The notes under the pieces: model-generated
The model's input: the letters and a program-made list of their open reading frames with translations, nothing else
Told to the model about the DNA's origin: nothing
Database searches by the model: none
Translations under genes and position numbers: made by a program
In this document: piece after piece, positions 26,314 to 35,217 of the stretch
Position numbering within the stretch: the first letter of the stretch is position 1
How the letters are laid out: every line of letters starts with the position of its first letter
Source: Gammaproteobacteria bacterium
GTDB taxonomy: Bacteria > Pseudomonadota > Gammaproteobacteria > UBA1113
DNA length: 47,900 nucleotides
Direction of reading: 5' to 3'
Assembly (NCBI GenBank): GCA_020051015.1
Contig: JAGVJQ010000026.1
Coordinates: forward strand, 1 to 47,900

Positions 26314-27378
26314 TTATTTTTTATAGGTCTTAAACGTATTTACTGTTACTTCACTACTTGATCCTGCTCGCAAAGGATATTTAGGATCAATATCAGTAAT
26401 AATGATTTTTACAGGGAATCGTTGTGTTACTTTCACCCAATTGCCGGTTGCATTTTCTGGTGGTAATAATGAAAAAATAGAACCACTACCACGACTAATA
26501 CTATCAATATATCCTTTAAAATGTACGCCAGGATACATATCAATACTGATCGTTACTGGTTGCCCTGGTTTCATCCGTGCCATCTGTGTTTCTTTATAGT
26601 TAGCGTATACCCACCACTTTTGACTTTCTACTAATTGGAATACTGTTTGCTGCGCGGTAATCATGGTACCAACACGCACATTATCAAAGTTAGTAATATA
26701 GCCATCTGCTGGCGCATAGATACGAGTAAAACTTAAATTTAATCTAGCTGATTTAAGCTCGGCACGAGCCATTTTAATTTGTGCATTACGATTACCAACA
26801 TCACCTAATGTTTTTTGCGCTTGAATTAATTGATTTTGTGTTGCGATTAATTGGGCTTGCGAACTTTGTAGTTGCCCTAATGCATCATCACCACTAGCAA
26901 CCGATGACTGCCCTTTTTGCACTAATGCAATCGTGCGATCATAGTTTTTTTGATTCACGGTTAATTCTGCTTTGGCTGCATTAACATTGGCGACGGCCAC
27001 ATTAACACCGGCTATATCCGCTTCCATTTGTTGAATCGCTAATTTCAAATTAGCTGCTTGTTGATCAACCACGGCTTGAAATGGTTGTGGGTCAATTTCA
27101 AATAATAATTGATTTTTCCGCACAAATTCATTGTTATGAACAAATACTTCTGAAACAGGACCACTCACTTGAGCGGCTTCATAGATATAGTGTGCATTAA
27201 CATAAGCATCATCGGTGTATGGCCAATATTTTTGATAAAGAAAATAACCATACACACCCATACACAAGGCAATGGCGATAGCAATCCAAATCATGGTATT
27301 CCGTTTATGATTGCTCGGTGTTCCAGGTGGCAACTCTATTTGTGGCGCCTCTGGTTGTGGGGTCAATGTATCAGTCAT
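26314..27378 (-). CDS. emrA: HlyD-family periplasmic adaptor (EmrA-like)
   Basis: A 354-aa membrane-fusion protein linking the inner membrane exporter to an outer membrane channel. One N-terminal membrane helix (about residues 28-48) is followed by the EmrA hallmark YTDDAYVNAHYI, a lipoyl-like half (VSGPVSEVFVHNNEFVRKNQLLFEIDP), an alpha-hairpin (about 85-205) and the closing half (LNLSFTRIYAPADGYITNF). The C-terminal beta domain contains MKPGQPVTISIDMYPG. The start has an AAGGA ribosome site. The gene follows deoC after 13 nt, so it is probably transcribed with the nucleoside-catabolism genes and precedes its partner emrB. Confidence 0.94.
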   Translation of the reverse strand: MTDTLTPQPEAPQIELPPGTPSNHKRNTMIWIAIAIALCMGVYGYFLYQKYWPYTDDAYVNAHYIYEAAQVSGPVSEVFVHNNEFVRKNQLLFEIDPQPFQAVVDQQAANLKLAIQQMEADIAGVNVAVANVNAAKAELTVNQKNYDRTIALVQKGQSSVASGDDALGQLQSSQAQLIATQNQLIQAQKTLGDVGNRNAQIKMARAELKSARLNLSFTRIYAPADGYITNFDNVRVGTMITAQQTVFQLVESQKWWVYANYKETQMARMKPGQPVTISIDMYPGVHFKGYIDSISRGSGSIFSLLPPENATGNWVKVTQRFPVKIIITDIDPKYPLRAGSSSEVTVNTFKTYKK

Positions 27379-27391
27379 TTGTGTCCTTCTT

Positions 27392-28102
27392 TTATATACT
27401 TAACAATGCATCCAATAAACTACTCGCACCAATACGTAAGTGCGTTGCTGTACACCAACTCTCACCCATGATTTCACATGCTAAATCTAAGTAACTTTGC
27501 GCTTGCTCAGGTGTTCTTACACCACCTGATGCTTTAAAACCAGCATTGGGATTAATTTCTTTAATTGCATTTAACATTTGTGTTGCCGCATCTACTGTCG
27601 CACCAACAGCAACTTTACCGGTAGAAGTTTTAATAAAATCAGCACCCACTTCCAATACGCGGCAACTTACATCATAAATAATCTTGTTATCTGCTAACTC
27701 ACCGGTTTCTAAAATGACTTTCAGTGTTTTATCGCGACACAATTGTTTACATGATTTTACTAATAATGTCGTACTTTGTTTATTCCCAGTTAAATAATCA
27801 TGATAAGGAATAACCACATCAATTTCATCAGCACCATCAACCAACGCTAACTCTACTTCCGTCAAGACTGCTTTTAACTCAGCACGACCCGTTGGAAAAT
27901 TCGCTACTGTTGCCACAGGAATATGCTCACCTTGCATTAAAGCTTTTGATAACTTAATAAAACGTGGAAATAAACAAACAGCAGCAACGTTACCAAATGG
28001 TGTTATCGCTTTTTTACATAAAGCCTCAATGATATCATTCGTATCTTGATCATTCAGACTGGTTAAATCAATTAATGAAATTAATTTCGTTTTATCGATC
28101 AT
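27392..28102 (-). CDS. deoC: Deoxyribose-phosphate aldolase
   Basis: Class I aldolase that splits 2-deoxyribose-5-phosphate into glyceraldehyde-3-phosphate and acetaldehyde during deoxynucleoside breakdown. The 236-aa sequence has the E. coli-type catalytic set: Asp in DEIDVVIPY (D95), the Schiff-base Lys158 in DFIKTSTGK, and Lys190 in GFKASGGVRT. It overlaps the purine nucleoside phosphorylase gene upstream by 11 nt and lies 13 nt before emrA. Its substrate can come from deoxyribose-1-phosphate released by the upstream phosphorylase after a phosphopentomutase step (no such gene is in the window). Confidence 0.96.
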   Translation of the reverse strand: MIDKTKLISLIDLTSLNDQDTNDIIEALCKKAITPFGNVAAVCLFPRFIKLSKALMQGEHIPVATVANFPTGRAELKAVLTEVELALVDGADEIDVVIPYHDYLTGNKQSTTLLVKSCKQLCRDKTLKVILETGELADNKIIYDVSCRVLEVGADFIKTSTGKVAVGATVDAATQMLNAIKEINPNAGFKASGGVRTPEQAQSYLDLACEIMGESWCTATHLRIGASSLLDALLSI

Positions 28103-28919
28103 TGAATTTTCTCACAAATCCTTTAATTAACGTAGTCATCCGATTTGCTGCTTGACCTGCATAATGTAATGTTCCTTCGTGCGTGATTTGTTCATCACTC
28201 ATACCAGAAGCAAAATTACTAATTGCAGCAACAACGACCACTTTCAATCCACAATGTCGTGCAACAATCACTTCAGATACCGTTGACATACCAACAGCAT
28301 CTGCACCTAATATGCGAAATGCACGAATTTCAGCAGGGGTTTCAAACATTGGACCCAATACGGAAATATAAACACCTTCAGGTAAATTAAATCCGCACTC
28401 TTTTGCAACTTCTTGTAATATCTGGCGCAATTGAGGGTCATACGCATCATCCATAGGGATAAAACGTTCACCAAATTCTTTATCATTATGGCCAATTAAA
28501 GGATTATTACCTTGCATATTGATATGATCATTAATTGCCATGATATTACCTGGCCCAACATCTTCGCGCAGTGAGCCTGATGCATTCGTACCAAATAAAA
28601 CTTCGCAACCAAGTACTTTTAACGTACGAATCATATTCTTAATTTTATCATTTTGCGCACCTTCATAATAATGCGCACGTCCTTGTAAACAAGCAACTGG
28701 CACGCCTTCGAGATAGCCTAACACTAAACGACCGGCATGGCCCGCAACGGTGCTTTCTGGAAAACCTGGTAACTCTTGATATGGAATAGTCGTTGCATCG
28801 GCTAAGTGATCCGCCAAACCACCAAGCCCTGAGCCCAATACTAGGCCAATACGCGGGGTAAAATTGGGTTTACGTGTAGCAATAACTGCGGCTGCTTGAT
28901 GAGGAAAAGAAACAGTCAT
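28092..28919 (-). CDS. punA: Purine-nucleoside phosphorylase
   Basis: Cleaves purine (deoxy)nucleosides with phosphate to base and (deoxy)ribose-1-phosphate. I chose ATG 28919, 8 nt from an AAGGA site, giving 275 aa; an upstream TTG at 28940 is rejected. Motifs of the trimeric PNP/XapA family are clear: LVLGSGLGGLADHL, GHAGRLVLGYLEGVPVACLQ, ATNASGS-like GTNASGSLREDVGPG, and the base-binding region VGMSTVSEVIVARHCGL with AISNFASGMS. The ISN motif supports purine specificity. It overlaps deoC and is 170 nt downstream of cdd. A TATAAT (28962-28967 on the minus strand) may give it its own promoter. Confidence 0.94.
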   Translation of the reverse strand: MTVSFPHQAAAVIATRKPNFTPRIGLVLGSGLGGLADHLADATTIPYQELPGFPESTVAGHAGRLVLGYLEGVPVACLQGRAHYYEGAQNDKIKNMIRTLKVLGCEVLFGTNASGSLREDVGPGNIMAINDHINMQGNNPLIGHNDKEFGERFIPMDDAYDPQLRQILQEVAKECGFNLPEGVYISVLGPMFETPAEIRAFRILGADAVGMSTVSEVIVARHCGLKVVVVAAISNFASGMSDEQITHEGTLHYAGQAANRMTTLIKGFVRKFNDR

Positions 28920-29089
28920 GACGATAATCCTTGATTGCAATGTGAATATTAAGTTGGCGATATTATACCGGACTCGTCACGGAGATGAAACGCGATTATA
29001 GATAATTGCTTGCTATACACTTTTAAATCAATGATAATTCGCAAATTAATTTAATTATTATTCTTTTATTAGCAATTAGAGAGATTGGA

Positions 29090-29491
29090 TCACACCAAAC
29101 ATTCTGGACCGAATGAAAACGGCAATAACTCACCTAGCGTTTTAGTTTCACACTGACCATCAATACTACAAAGGTATATCGGTGTGTTTTGCTCAGCAAA
29201 TTCGCGAATCATTTGTCGGCATCGGCCACAAGGTGTGCAAATAGCTGTCCCACCACCAATGACTAATAGCCCACTGATCTGTTTTTCACCTGCTGCAATC
29301 ATTTGTGCAATCGCACTCATCTCAGCACACATTGATAAACCATAAGAAGCATTTTCGACGTTACAGCCACTAAAAATATGGCCTTTTGACGTTATTAAAC
29401 TAACGCCAACATGAAATTTTGAATAAGGCGCATAAGCGCAATCACGGACTTGCACCGCCCGTTCAAACAAAGACCGTTGCGTTGGATTCAT
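29090..29491 (-). CDS. cdd: Cytidine deaminase
   Basis: Deaminates cytidine and deoxycytidine to uridine and deoxyuridine. The 133-aa length matches the homotetrameric short form. The zinc site is complete: C55-A-E57 in SMCAEMSA and C88-G-R-C91 in CTPCGRC, with substrate-binding GCNVENASYG preceding. It is followed on the same strand by punA and deoC, giving a nucleoside-salvage group. A good promoter lies at 29524-29552, divergent from the large hypothetical gene at 29681. Confidence 0.97.
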   Translation of the reverse strand: MNPTQRSLFERAVQVRDCAYAPYSKFHVGVSLITSKGHIFSGCNVENASYGLSMCAEMSAIAQMIAAGEKQISGLLVIGGGTAICTPCGRCRQMIREFAEQNTPIYLCSIDGQCETKTLGELLPFSFGPECLV

Positions 29492-29523
29492 GCAATCATC
29501 CGGTTAATTTTTAAGGGGGAGAG

Positions 29524-29552
29524 ATTCTACCAAGAAATGGGCATGATGTAAA
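29524..29552 (-). promoter_or_regulatory. Promoter of cdd
   Basis: On the minus strand TTTACA (29547-29552) and TAGAAT (29524-29529) are separated by 17 nt; each differs from consensus at one base. The predicted start is about 25 nt upstream of the cdd ATG. Confidence 0.6.
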
Positions 29553-29557
29553 ATTTA

Positions 29558-29578
29558 ATATGGCTATCTTAGCCATAT
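29558..29578. other. Hairpin between two divergent promoters
   Basis: ATATGGCTA (29558-29566) and TAGCCATAT (29570-29578) form a perfect 9-bp stem with a 3-nt loop, followed by TTTATTT on the plus strand. It sits exactly between the divergent cdd and 29681-gene promoters, so it could be an operator as readily as a terminator. Confidence 0.5.
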
Positions 29579-29582
29579 TTTA

Positions 29583-29611
29583 TTTACATACTTTACCAAT
29601 ATTATTATACT
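29583..29611 (+). promoter_or_regulatory. Promoter of the 728-aa hypothetical gene
   Basis: TTTACA (29583-29588) and TATACT (29606-29611), 17 nt apart, are each one base from consensus. The predicted transcript has a leader of about 60 nt. Confidence 0.6.
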
Positions 29612-29680
29612 GCTTCTTAAAGCATTACTTTTTGTAGATAATCGAGGATGGTAGATAATAATAATAAGAGGTAACCTATC

Positions 29681-31867
29681 ATGTTTCGTTCCCACTCTAA
29701 ATCATCTAACAATGTTAATTCACAGTTACAAGAAACCCTCTATGATACTGCTATAAGAGCTATTAATACAGACAATCTGAATCTCTTTATAGCCACTATT
29801 AATAATTCTTCTTTCAATTTGGCTCTACAAAAAGAGGGGCAAACCATAGCTTCGTTTGTTGCTAAAAAACAACGCTGGAACATGCTCGCGTTTTTAGCCA
29901 ATACCTACTCTGATCCCGAAGGGAAATATGGCTTCCATGACGCCTTAACTATGGTTGCAGAAAAAAGTCCCGCAGAATGGACCGAAAGTCATACTTCAAT
30001 AAATCAATGGTCACTGGCATTAACCTTAGCGCAAAATGGCCCAGATCACGAAGAGCAACATCCTTTAATAGCAGTATTGCATGAAGCTGTACGTTACCAT
30101 CAGTCGCCCGACCAGCCAATCATTAACGTACTGGTGGAACATTTAATCTATCGAGGAACACCAGTTACCGCTTATGCCCTGGCAACTGCTTTATCTACTG
30201 CAAATCTTGCGACGGTTAATCTATTATTGCAGGCTTCAGAAGTTGATTTCGCTCTTAAAAAACGTCCAGTTATCCTTGCTGATGGTACCTCTTATGAATC
30301 CATTGAGGCTTTCCTAATACAACAAAACAAACAAGATAATTTTATTCACGCTGTAAATTATAACCAACGCTTGCTCTCAGCATTCACAACTAGCACGAGC
30401 AATAGCAATTGGTATGATGGTACAACAACCATTACTTATCTTCATATATTTAACCGTTTACTATGCCGTAAAAATCTTGCCCGTGCATTAACGACTAAAG
30501 AGATTGAACAATGTTCAACAAAAGATAATAAAAAAATTCTCGCTGATATTTTTAAAAGAATTTGTTCTAATCTTCCTAGTTATGATGCAAGAAAAGTTTA
30601 TATTGAGAAAATGGAAAACTCAGCATTAGCTAAACTATTTAACAAACCACGAAATCCTGGACTTGATAATGCTTTTTTGCGAAATACAACGAAAACTTGG
30701 TCAGATGTTCAAACATTTTGTGGGCAACAACTAGGAGTTTTTTACTCAAAACCTATTGATATGGAAATAAAAACTGATGACGACGTTGTCGTATGTGATC
30801 TTAGTAAGGAACCAGAGGCTGACAAAATTACTACGCCAGTGGAGATAGATCTCAGTAATTGTCCAGCCACCTCTACTATGGCATCTAATTCTAAAATAGA
30901 ATCACCTGAAGAAATTGAACGTAATTACCAATTTAGAGAGTCAAACAATATTACCATCACTCCTAAAGGATCCGTTCATACCTCTAGAGGATCTTTTATA
31001 AAAGAGCTTTATCAAACACTAGAAAACACTGCTGAATCTAATGATAATTCTTATTATAAGAATTTATTTGAGAGGAACCAATTAGAATTACAAAACTATA
31101 TCAATGAAAAAATAAATAACTATCAAAGCAGTCTTAAATCATGTAATGAGGCACTTACTTATTTACAGAAACTTAATGGGAAATTATTAGGAAAATATTT
31201 TCGTGATCTTATCCAGAAAAATATCGCTCGTTTATCAGAGCACTTATTTAGTACTGCATTATCTCTTCAAGCAAAAGATACTAATGGCTCAACAAGCAAA
31301 GTTCAATATCTAGCAACCGCTATTAATAGTGGAGTAAATATTACAGAAAAAATCGTTTCGGTGAATGACAATTCGCAAAATGTTCTTAACCACTTATTAG
31401 GCTTGATTATAACAATATATAATGATCATACCAAAGAGAAGCACGCTAGAAATAAACAGGCAGCAAATGCTAATTTTAACATAACATCCTCTTTAATAGC
31501 CTTTTCTGACGATCGTCAAGCATCTTATGATACCCGATTACATGTTATTCACACAAATTGGCAGATATTAATACTTTTTATTGAAAAGTGGCCTACCAAC
31601 AATACGGCTGATATTATGGCATTAAAATCTTTTCAAACAGCAATATCTCGTTTTCCTTTAGATGAATATACAAAATTTTATAAAAATTTTGATGCAAATA
31701 TAAGTCTTATAGCTAATAGCATTAAGACACTACTTAAAAACAAACTTGCAAATTCATTACCTGAAGATATCAGTTCTAAGGCCGTCGCACATGGACAATT
31801 TAGATCTTCATTTAAGCAGTTGAAAACTAATAATCAAACGGAAAAAGATAACACTTATTCTCCTTAA
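29681..31867 (+). CDS. Large helical protein, effector-like, unknown function
   Basis: A 728-aa protein, no signal peptide and no membrane helix, with a good GAGGT ribosome site. The first 240 residues have the rhythm of degenerate ankyrin-like helical pairs: LYDTAIRAINTDNLNLFIAT, LIAVLHEAVRYHQSPDQPII, and TAYALATALSTANLATVNLL. The middle (about 370-440) is polar and probably disordered. The rest is helical, with possible coiled-coil (LYQTLENTAES...YYKNLFERNQLELQNY). The gene is AT-rich with no close neighbour on its strand. Large, soluble, helical proteins with ankyrin-like N-termini are typical of secreted effectors of intracellular Legionellales, but nothing here proves export. Confidence 0.8.
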   Translation: MFRSHSKSSNNVNSQLQETLYDTAIRAINTDNLNLFIATINNSSFNLALQKEGQTIASFVAKKQRWNMLAFLANTYSDPEGKYGFHDALTMVAEKSPAEWTESHTSINQWSLALTLAQNGPDHEEQHPLIAVLHEAVRYHQSPDQPIINVLVEHLIYRGTPVTAYALATALSTANLATVNLLLQASEVDFALKKRPVILADGTSYESIEAFLIQQNKQDNFIHAVNYNQRLLSAFTTSTSNSNWYDGTTTITYLHIFNRLLCRKNLARALTTKEIEQCSTKDNKKILADIFKRICSNLPSYDARKVYIEKMENSALAKLFNKPRNPGLDNAFLRNTTKTWSDVQTFCGQQLGVFYSKPIDMEIKTDDDVVVCDLSKEPEADKITTPVEIDLSNCPATSTMASNSKIESPEEIERNYQFRESNNITITPKGSVHTSRGSFIKELYQTLENTAESNDNSYYKNLFERNQLELQNYINEKINNYQSSLKSCNEALTYLQKLNGKLLGKYFRDLIQKNIARLSEHLFSTALSLQAKDTNGSTSKVQYLATAINSGVNITEKIVSVNDNSQNVLNHLLGLIITIYNDHTKEKHARNKQAANANFNITSSLIAFSDDRQASYDTRLHVIHTNWQILILFIEKWPTNNTADIMALKSFQTAISRFPLDEYTKFYKNFDANISLIANSIKTLLKNKLANSLPEDISSKAVAHGQFRSSFKQLKTNNQTEKDNTYSP

Positions 31868-31968
31868 TAGTTATACAAATGATTATAAAAATTGCATTGC
31901 GGGCTCATGCTTCCTGTCACCTCTTTGTATTGGCCCATTAAAACCCATATTTTTACCTTTTTATATTC

Positions 31969-33258
31969 TCATAAACGGATCGTATAAAGAGTCGAGCTGG
32001 GTAACTTAATTACTACCGATAAACCACCTTGTTCTCTAAGTTTTAATTCAATACTGCCGCCATGTGCGCGAATAATATCTTTTGCTACGGCTAAACCTAA
32101 GCCGGTGCCACCAGTTTGGCGCGAGCGAGAATTATCACCACGATAAAACGGTAAAAACACATGGGCTAGTTGCTCATGAGGAATACCGGGCCCATCATCT
32201 TCAACAAAAATCAAATATTCATCTTTATCAATTTGTAAACTCACTCGGGCATTGCCTGCATATTTAATAGCATTTTCAATAATATTGTTAAATACTCGCT
32301 TTAAACCAACAGCGCCGCCTTGATAAGTACAACGTTCAAAGGTTCCGGAATATTCAACCGCATGACCAACACTAGCAAAGTCTTGACAAACTGAATCGAG
32401 TAATGATGCTAAATCTAATAATACGCGCTGCTCTTTGCGTCCTTCTTCGCGAGCAAAGGCTAATGTTTCTGCTAACATCGCTTCCATTTGATCCAGATCG
32501 CCAATAAATTTCTCTTGTAATTTGTCATTTTCAATATATTGAGCACGCAATTTTAATCGAGTAATCGGTGTGCGTAAATCATGTGAAATTGCAGCTAACA
32601 TTTGTGTTCTGGCAGCTAGCAAATCCATAATTCTTTGCTGCATTTTATTCATCGCATGGGCCATCGCGCGAATTGCCGCAGGGCCATCAATTGGCAATGG
32701 ATCAGTGCGTAAATCCACGCCCAAACGTTCTGCTGCTTCAGTAAAATTTTTCAATGGAGTGGTATAGCGATTAATACTCCATAATGAAACTAAAATCGCC
32801 ATCGTTAATGTCACTTCCATTGCTAATAAAAATAATGCAATAAGTGGTGACTGTGGTTCAACTTTTGCTAGGATATTTAACCAACGATTATTATCTAAAT
32901 AAAATGATAATTGAATATCTGGCGCTTGCTCACTAATTCTCCATAAAATATGCCATAGACTTTTATTCTTGAATTGCGGCGCCCATTTTGGTTGCTGGCT
33001 AATTGAAACAGAAAAATTAGGGATATTGAGCTCTGACACTAAACTATTTTGTTGATCGAGAGGCGTATTCTCTACCGTTTGAATTAAGTTAATAACTTGC
33101 CGAGCAATTACATCACGATTAACTTTAAATTGAGCACTTGTATTTTTTTGCGAATAAAATGCAAATAATGCTAATTGTGCCAAGATAACAAACGCAAGAA
33201 TTAATAACAAGATCTTACCAAAAGCCCAGCGCGGAAGATAAACGCGTTTTTCACTCAT
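31969..33258 (-). CDS. envZ: Sensor histidine kinase, EnvZ-like
   Basis: Inner-membrane sensor of 429 aa. It has a first membrane helix (about 16-35), a periplasmic sensor region (about 36-138), a second helix (about 139-160) and a HAMP linker (YTTPLKNFTEAAERLGVDL). The dimerisation domain carries the phospho-acceptor His226 in AAISHDLRTPITRLKLRAQ, nearly the EnvZ sequence. ATP-binding boxes follow: N (FNNIIENAIKYA), G1 (EDDGPGIP) and G2 (GGTGLGLAVAK). It starts 4 nt after the OmpR-like regulator gene and is last in the pcm-tolC-ubi-ompR-envZ run. The signal sensed cannot be deduced. Confidence 0.93.
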   Translation of the reverse strand: MSEKRVYLPRWAFGKILLLILAFVILAQLALFAFYSQKNTSAQFKVNRDVIARQVINLIQTVENTPLDQQNSLVSELNIPNFSVSISQQPKWAPQFKNKSLWHILWRISEQAPDIQLSFYLDNNRWLNILAKVEPQSPLIALFLLAMEVTLTMAILVSLWSINRYTTPLKNFTEAAERLGVDLRTDPLPIDGPAAIRAMAHAMNKMQQRIMDLLAARTQMLAAISHDLRTPITRLKLRAQYIENDKLQEKFIGDLDQMEAMLAETLAFAREEGRKEQRVLLDLASLLDSVCQDFASVGHAVEYSGTFERCTYQGGAVGLKRVFNNIIENAIKYAGNARVSLQIDKDEYLIFVEDDGPGIPHEQLAHVFLPFYRGDNSRSRQTGGTGLGLAVAKDIIRAHGGSIELKLREQGGLSVVIKLPSSTLYTIRL

Positions 33259-33262
33259 AATA

Positions 33263-34009
33263 TTAATTCTGCTCGACAGTACTTAGCCTTTCCACTTGTG
33301 GGGCAAACAAATATCCACCCCCACGAACAGTTTTAATAATTTGTGGTTTCTTCGGATCATCATCTAATTTTTGTCGCAACCGACTGACTTGAATATCAAT
33401 GCTTCGATCAAAGGGCCCATAAGTACGATTATGTAATAATTCTAATAATTGATCGCGACTTAAGACTCTGCGTGGTCTGGTGATAAAAATATTTAATAAA
33501 GCATATTCGCCCGCGCTTAATATAATTTCAATTTTCTCTGGTGATAATAATCGTCGTGAGGCAGTTTCCATTTGCCAACCAGCAAATTCATATACTTCTG
33601 TTTCACCATTATTCTTTATTGCTTGGATATTATTATCTTGGCTACGACGCAATACTGCCTTAATACGCGCGACTAATTCTCGTGGATTAAATGGTTTTGC
33701 CATATAATCATCTGCACCCATTTCAAGACCAATAATTCTATCTGTATCTTCACTATTAGCAGTCAACATAATAATCGGTAATGATGATTGACTACGTAAT
33801 TTTCGGCAAAGTGTAAATCCATCTTCACCAGGTAGCATAATATCCAATACGATTAAATCGATGGTGTGTTCAGCGAGTAAATGAAACATTTGTTTTCCAT
33901 CACTGGCCGTCAACACCATATAACCATACTTGCGTAATAAATCTGACAATAATTCGCAAATTTCGCTATCATCATCAACTAATAATAATGTGGTTTGGGA
34001 TTCCATCAT
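33263..34009 (-). CDS. ompR: Response regulator, OmpR-like
   Basis: DNA-binding response regulator of 248 aa. The receiver domain has the acidic pair in LLVDDDSE, the phospho-acceptor Asp in LIVLDIMLPGEDG, and Lys in MAKPFNPREL. The C-terminal winged helix includes LSRDQLLELL and RSIDIQVSRLRQKLDDDPKKPQIIKTVRGGGYLF. The receiver matches E. coli OmpR closely. Two adjacent ATGs exist (34009 and 34006). The GGAG site is 2 nt from the first and 5 nt from the second, so 34006 is more likely; it would place the phospho-Asp at residue 55, as in OmpR. The gene overlaps the upstream hydroxylase stop and is followed by its kinase. Confidence 0.93.
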   Translation of the reverse strand: MMESQTTLLLVDDDSEICELLSDLLRKYGYMVLTASDGKQMFHLLAEHTIDLIVLDIMLPGEDGFTLCRKLRSQSSLPIIMLTANSEDTDRIIGLEMGADDYMAKPFNPRELVARIKAVLRRSQDNNIQAIKNNGETEVYEFAGWQMETASRRLLSPEKIEIILSAGEYALLNIFITRPRRVLSRDQLLELLHNRTYGPFDRSIDIQVSRLRQKLDDDPKKPQIIKTVRGGGYLFAPQVERLSTVEQN

Positions 34010-35217
34010 GACTCCTGTGCCAATGACGGCAATTCAAGTTGATTACCCATCGCATGTTGCATCAACATGGTTTTTAACCAGGGTAATTTATTTGTTATAT
34101 TCATTCCTTGATTTCGTGCCGACGTTAATATCGGCTGCGTATTACTAAATAACCGCTTAAAGCCATCCATCATTCTAATCATCAATAGATTTGCTGTTCG
34201 ACGTTCACGCTCATATTGACGTAATAGTGGCAAATACCCTAATGGTCGTTTTAGTTGATACATTTTATCGATAACATCTACTAATTCAGCGGCGTCAAGC
34301 AAACCCATATTCATTCCTTGACCTGCTAATGGATGAATGGTGTGTGCTGCATCTCCCACTAAGGCAACATGTGGCATAACATAATGTTTAGCATGGCGCA
34401 TGACTAAAGGAAAACTTTGACGCGGACTACAATGAGTAATTTTACCTAGCTTAAACTCAATCGCTTCAGCTAAATGCTGGCAAAATTGTTCATCATCATA
34501 AGCCATAATTTGAGCTGCCATGTCTGGCGAACACGACCAAACAATGGAGCTGTCATGTGCATGATTTAATGGTAAAAAAGCTAAGGGTCCCGTTGGCATA
34601 AAACGTTGCAATGCTGTTTCTTGATGCGCTAATTCTGTTTGTATAGTCGCAACAATAGCAATTTGATCATAACTTTGCTGTTCTAAAGCAAAACCAGCTT
34701 GTTCTCTAACCCATGAATTGGCGCCATCAGCACCAACTAATATTTTGGTGAAAATAGTATCATTATTTGTTTTTAAGATTGCACCATCAGCAGGTAATAT
34801 TAATTCTGTTAATGCCAGATCGGTATAACATGTCAATGTTGGATAACGAGATAAATTTTCTTGCAATGCTGCTAACATCACGCTATTTTCAATGATATTA
34901 CCAAAGTGTGGCTGACCTACCCATGCACTATCAAAATGAATCTGACCAGGGCCCGTTGCGTCCCATACCCGCATATCTCGAAATGGACTCACACGACGCT
35001 CAACTATTTTGTCCCATACACCAATACTTTTAAAAATACGTTCTGAGGATAAGGTAATAGCACTAACACGAATATCATATTGCGGTGATGCATTGGTAAC
35101 AGCAGAGGTAATGTTTTTGGCGATAAGGGCAACATCCATCTCTCGTTGTGCCAACGCATGTGCCAAAGTTAAACCAATAACACCATCACCAACAATCACT
35201 ATATCATGCTGCTTCAT
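34006..35217 (-). CDS. ubiI: Ubiquinone-biosynthesis FAD hydroxylase (UbiI-like)
   Basis: A 403-aa flavoprotein monooxygenase of the UbiH/UbiI/UbiF group that hydroxylates the aromatic ring of ubiquinone precursors. FAD motifs are complete: the N-terminal VIVGDGVIGLTLAHALA dinucleotide fold, VGADGANSWVREQAG, and VALVGDAAHTIHPLAGQGMN. The segment MRVWDATGPGQIHFD and IENSVML fits UbiI (VisC) or UbiF better than UbiH. The order ubiH-ubiI matches the E. coli pair, supporting UbiI, though UbiF cannot be excluded. It overlaps ubiH by 4 nt and ompR by up to 4 nt. Confidence 0.85.
   Translation of the reverse strand: MKQHDIVIVGDGVIGLTLAHALAQREMDVALIAKNITSAVTNASPQYDIRVSAITLSSERIFKSIGVWDKIVERRVSPFRDMRVWDATGPGQIHFDSAWVGQPHFGNIIENSVMLAALQENLSRYPTLTCYTDLALTELILPADGAILKTNNDTIFTKILVGADGANSWVREQAGFALEQQSYDQIAIVATIQTELAHQETALQRFMPTGPLAFLPLNHAHDSSIVWSCSPDMAAQIMAYDDEQFCQHLAEAIEFKLGKITHCSPRQSFPLVMRHAKHYVMPHVALVGDAAHTIHPLAGQGMNMGLLDAAELVDVIDKMYQLKRPLGYLPLLRQYERERRTANLLMIRMMDGFKRLFSNTQPILTSARNQGMNITNKLPWLKTMLMQHAMGNQLELPSLAQES

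Noticed and set aside
28990-29060. An AATGATAAT stretch upstream of punA as a second Fur box
   Set aside because: Only about half of the 19 positions match the consensus, and the nucleoside genes give no iron-related context.
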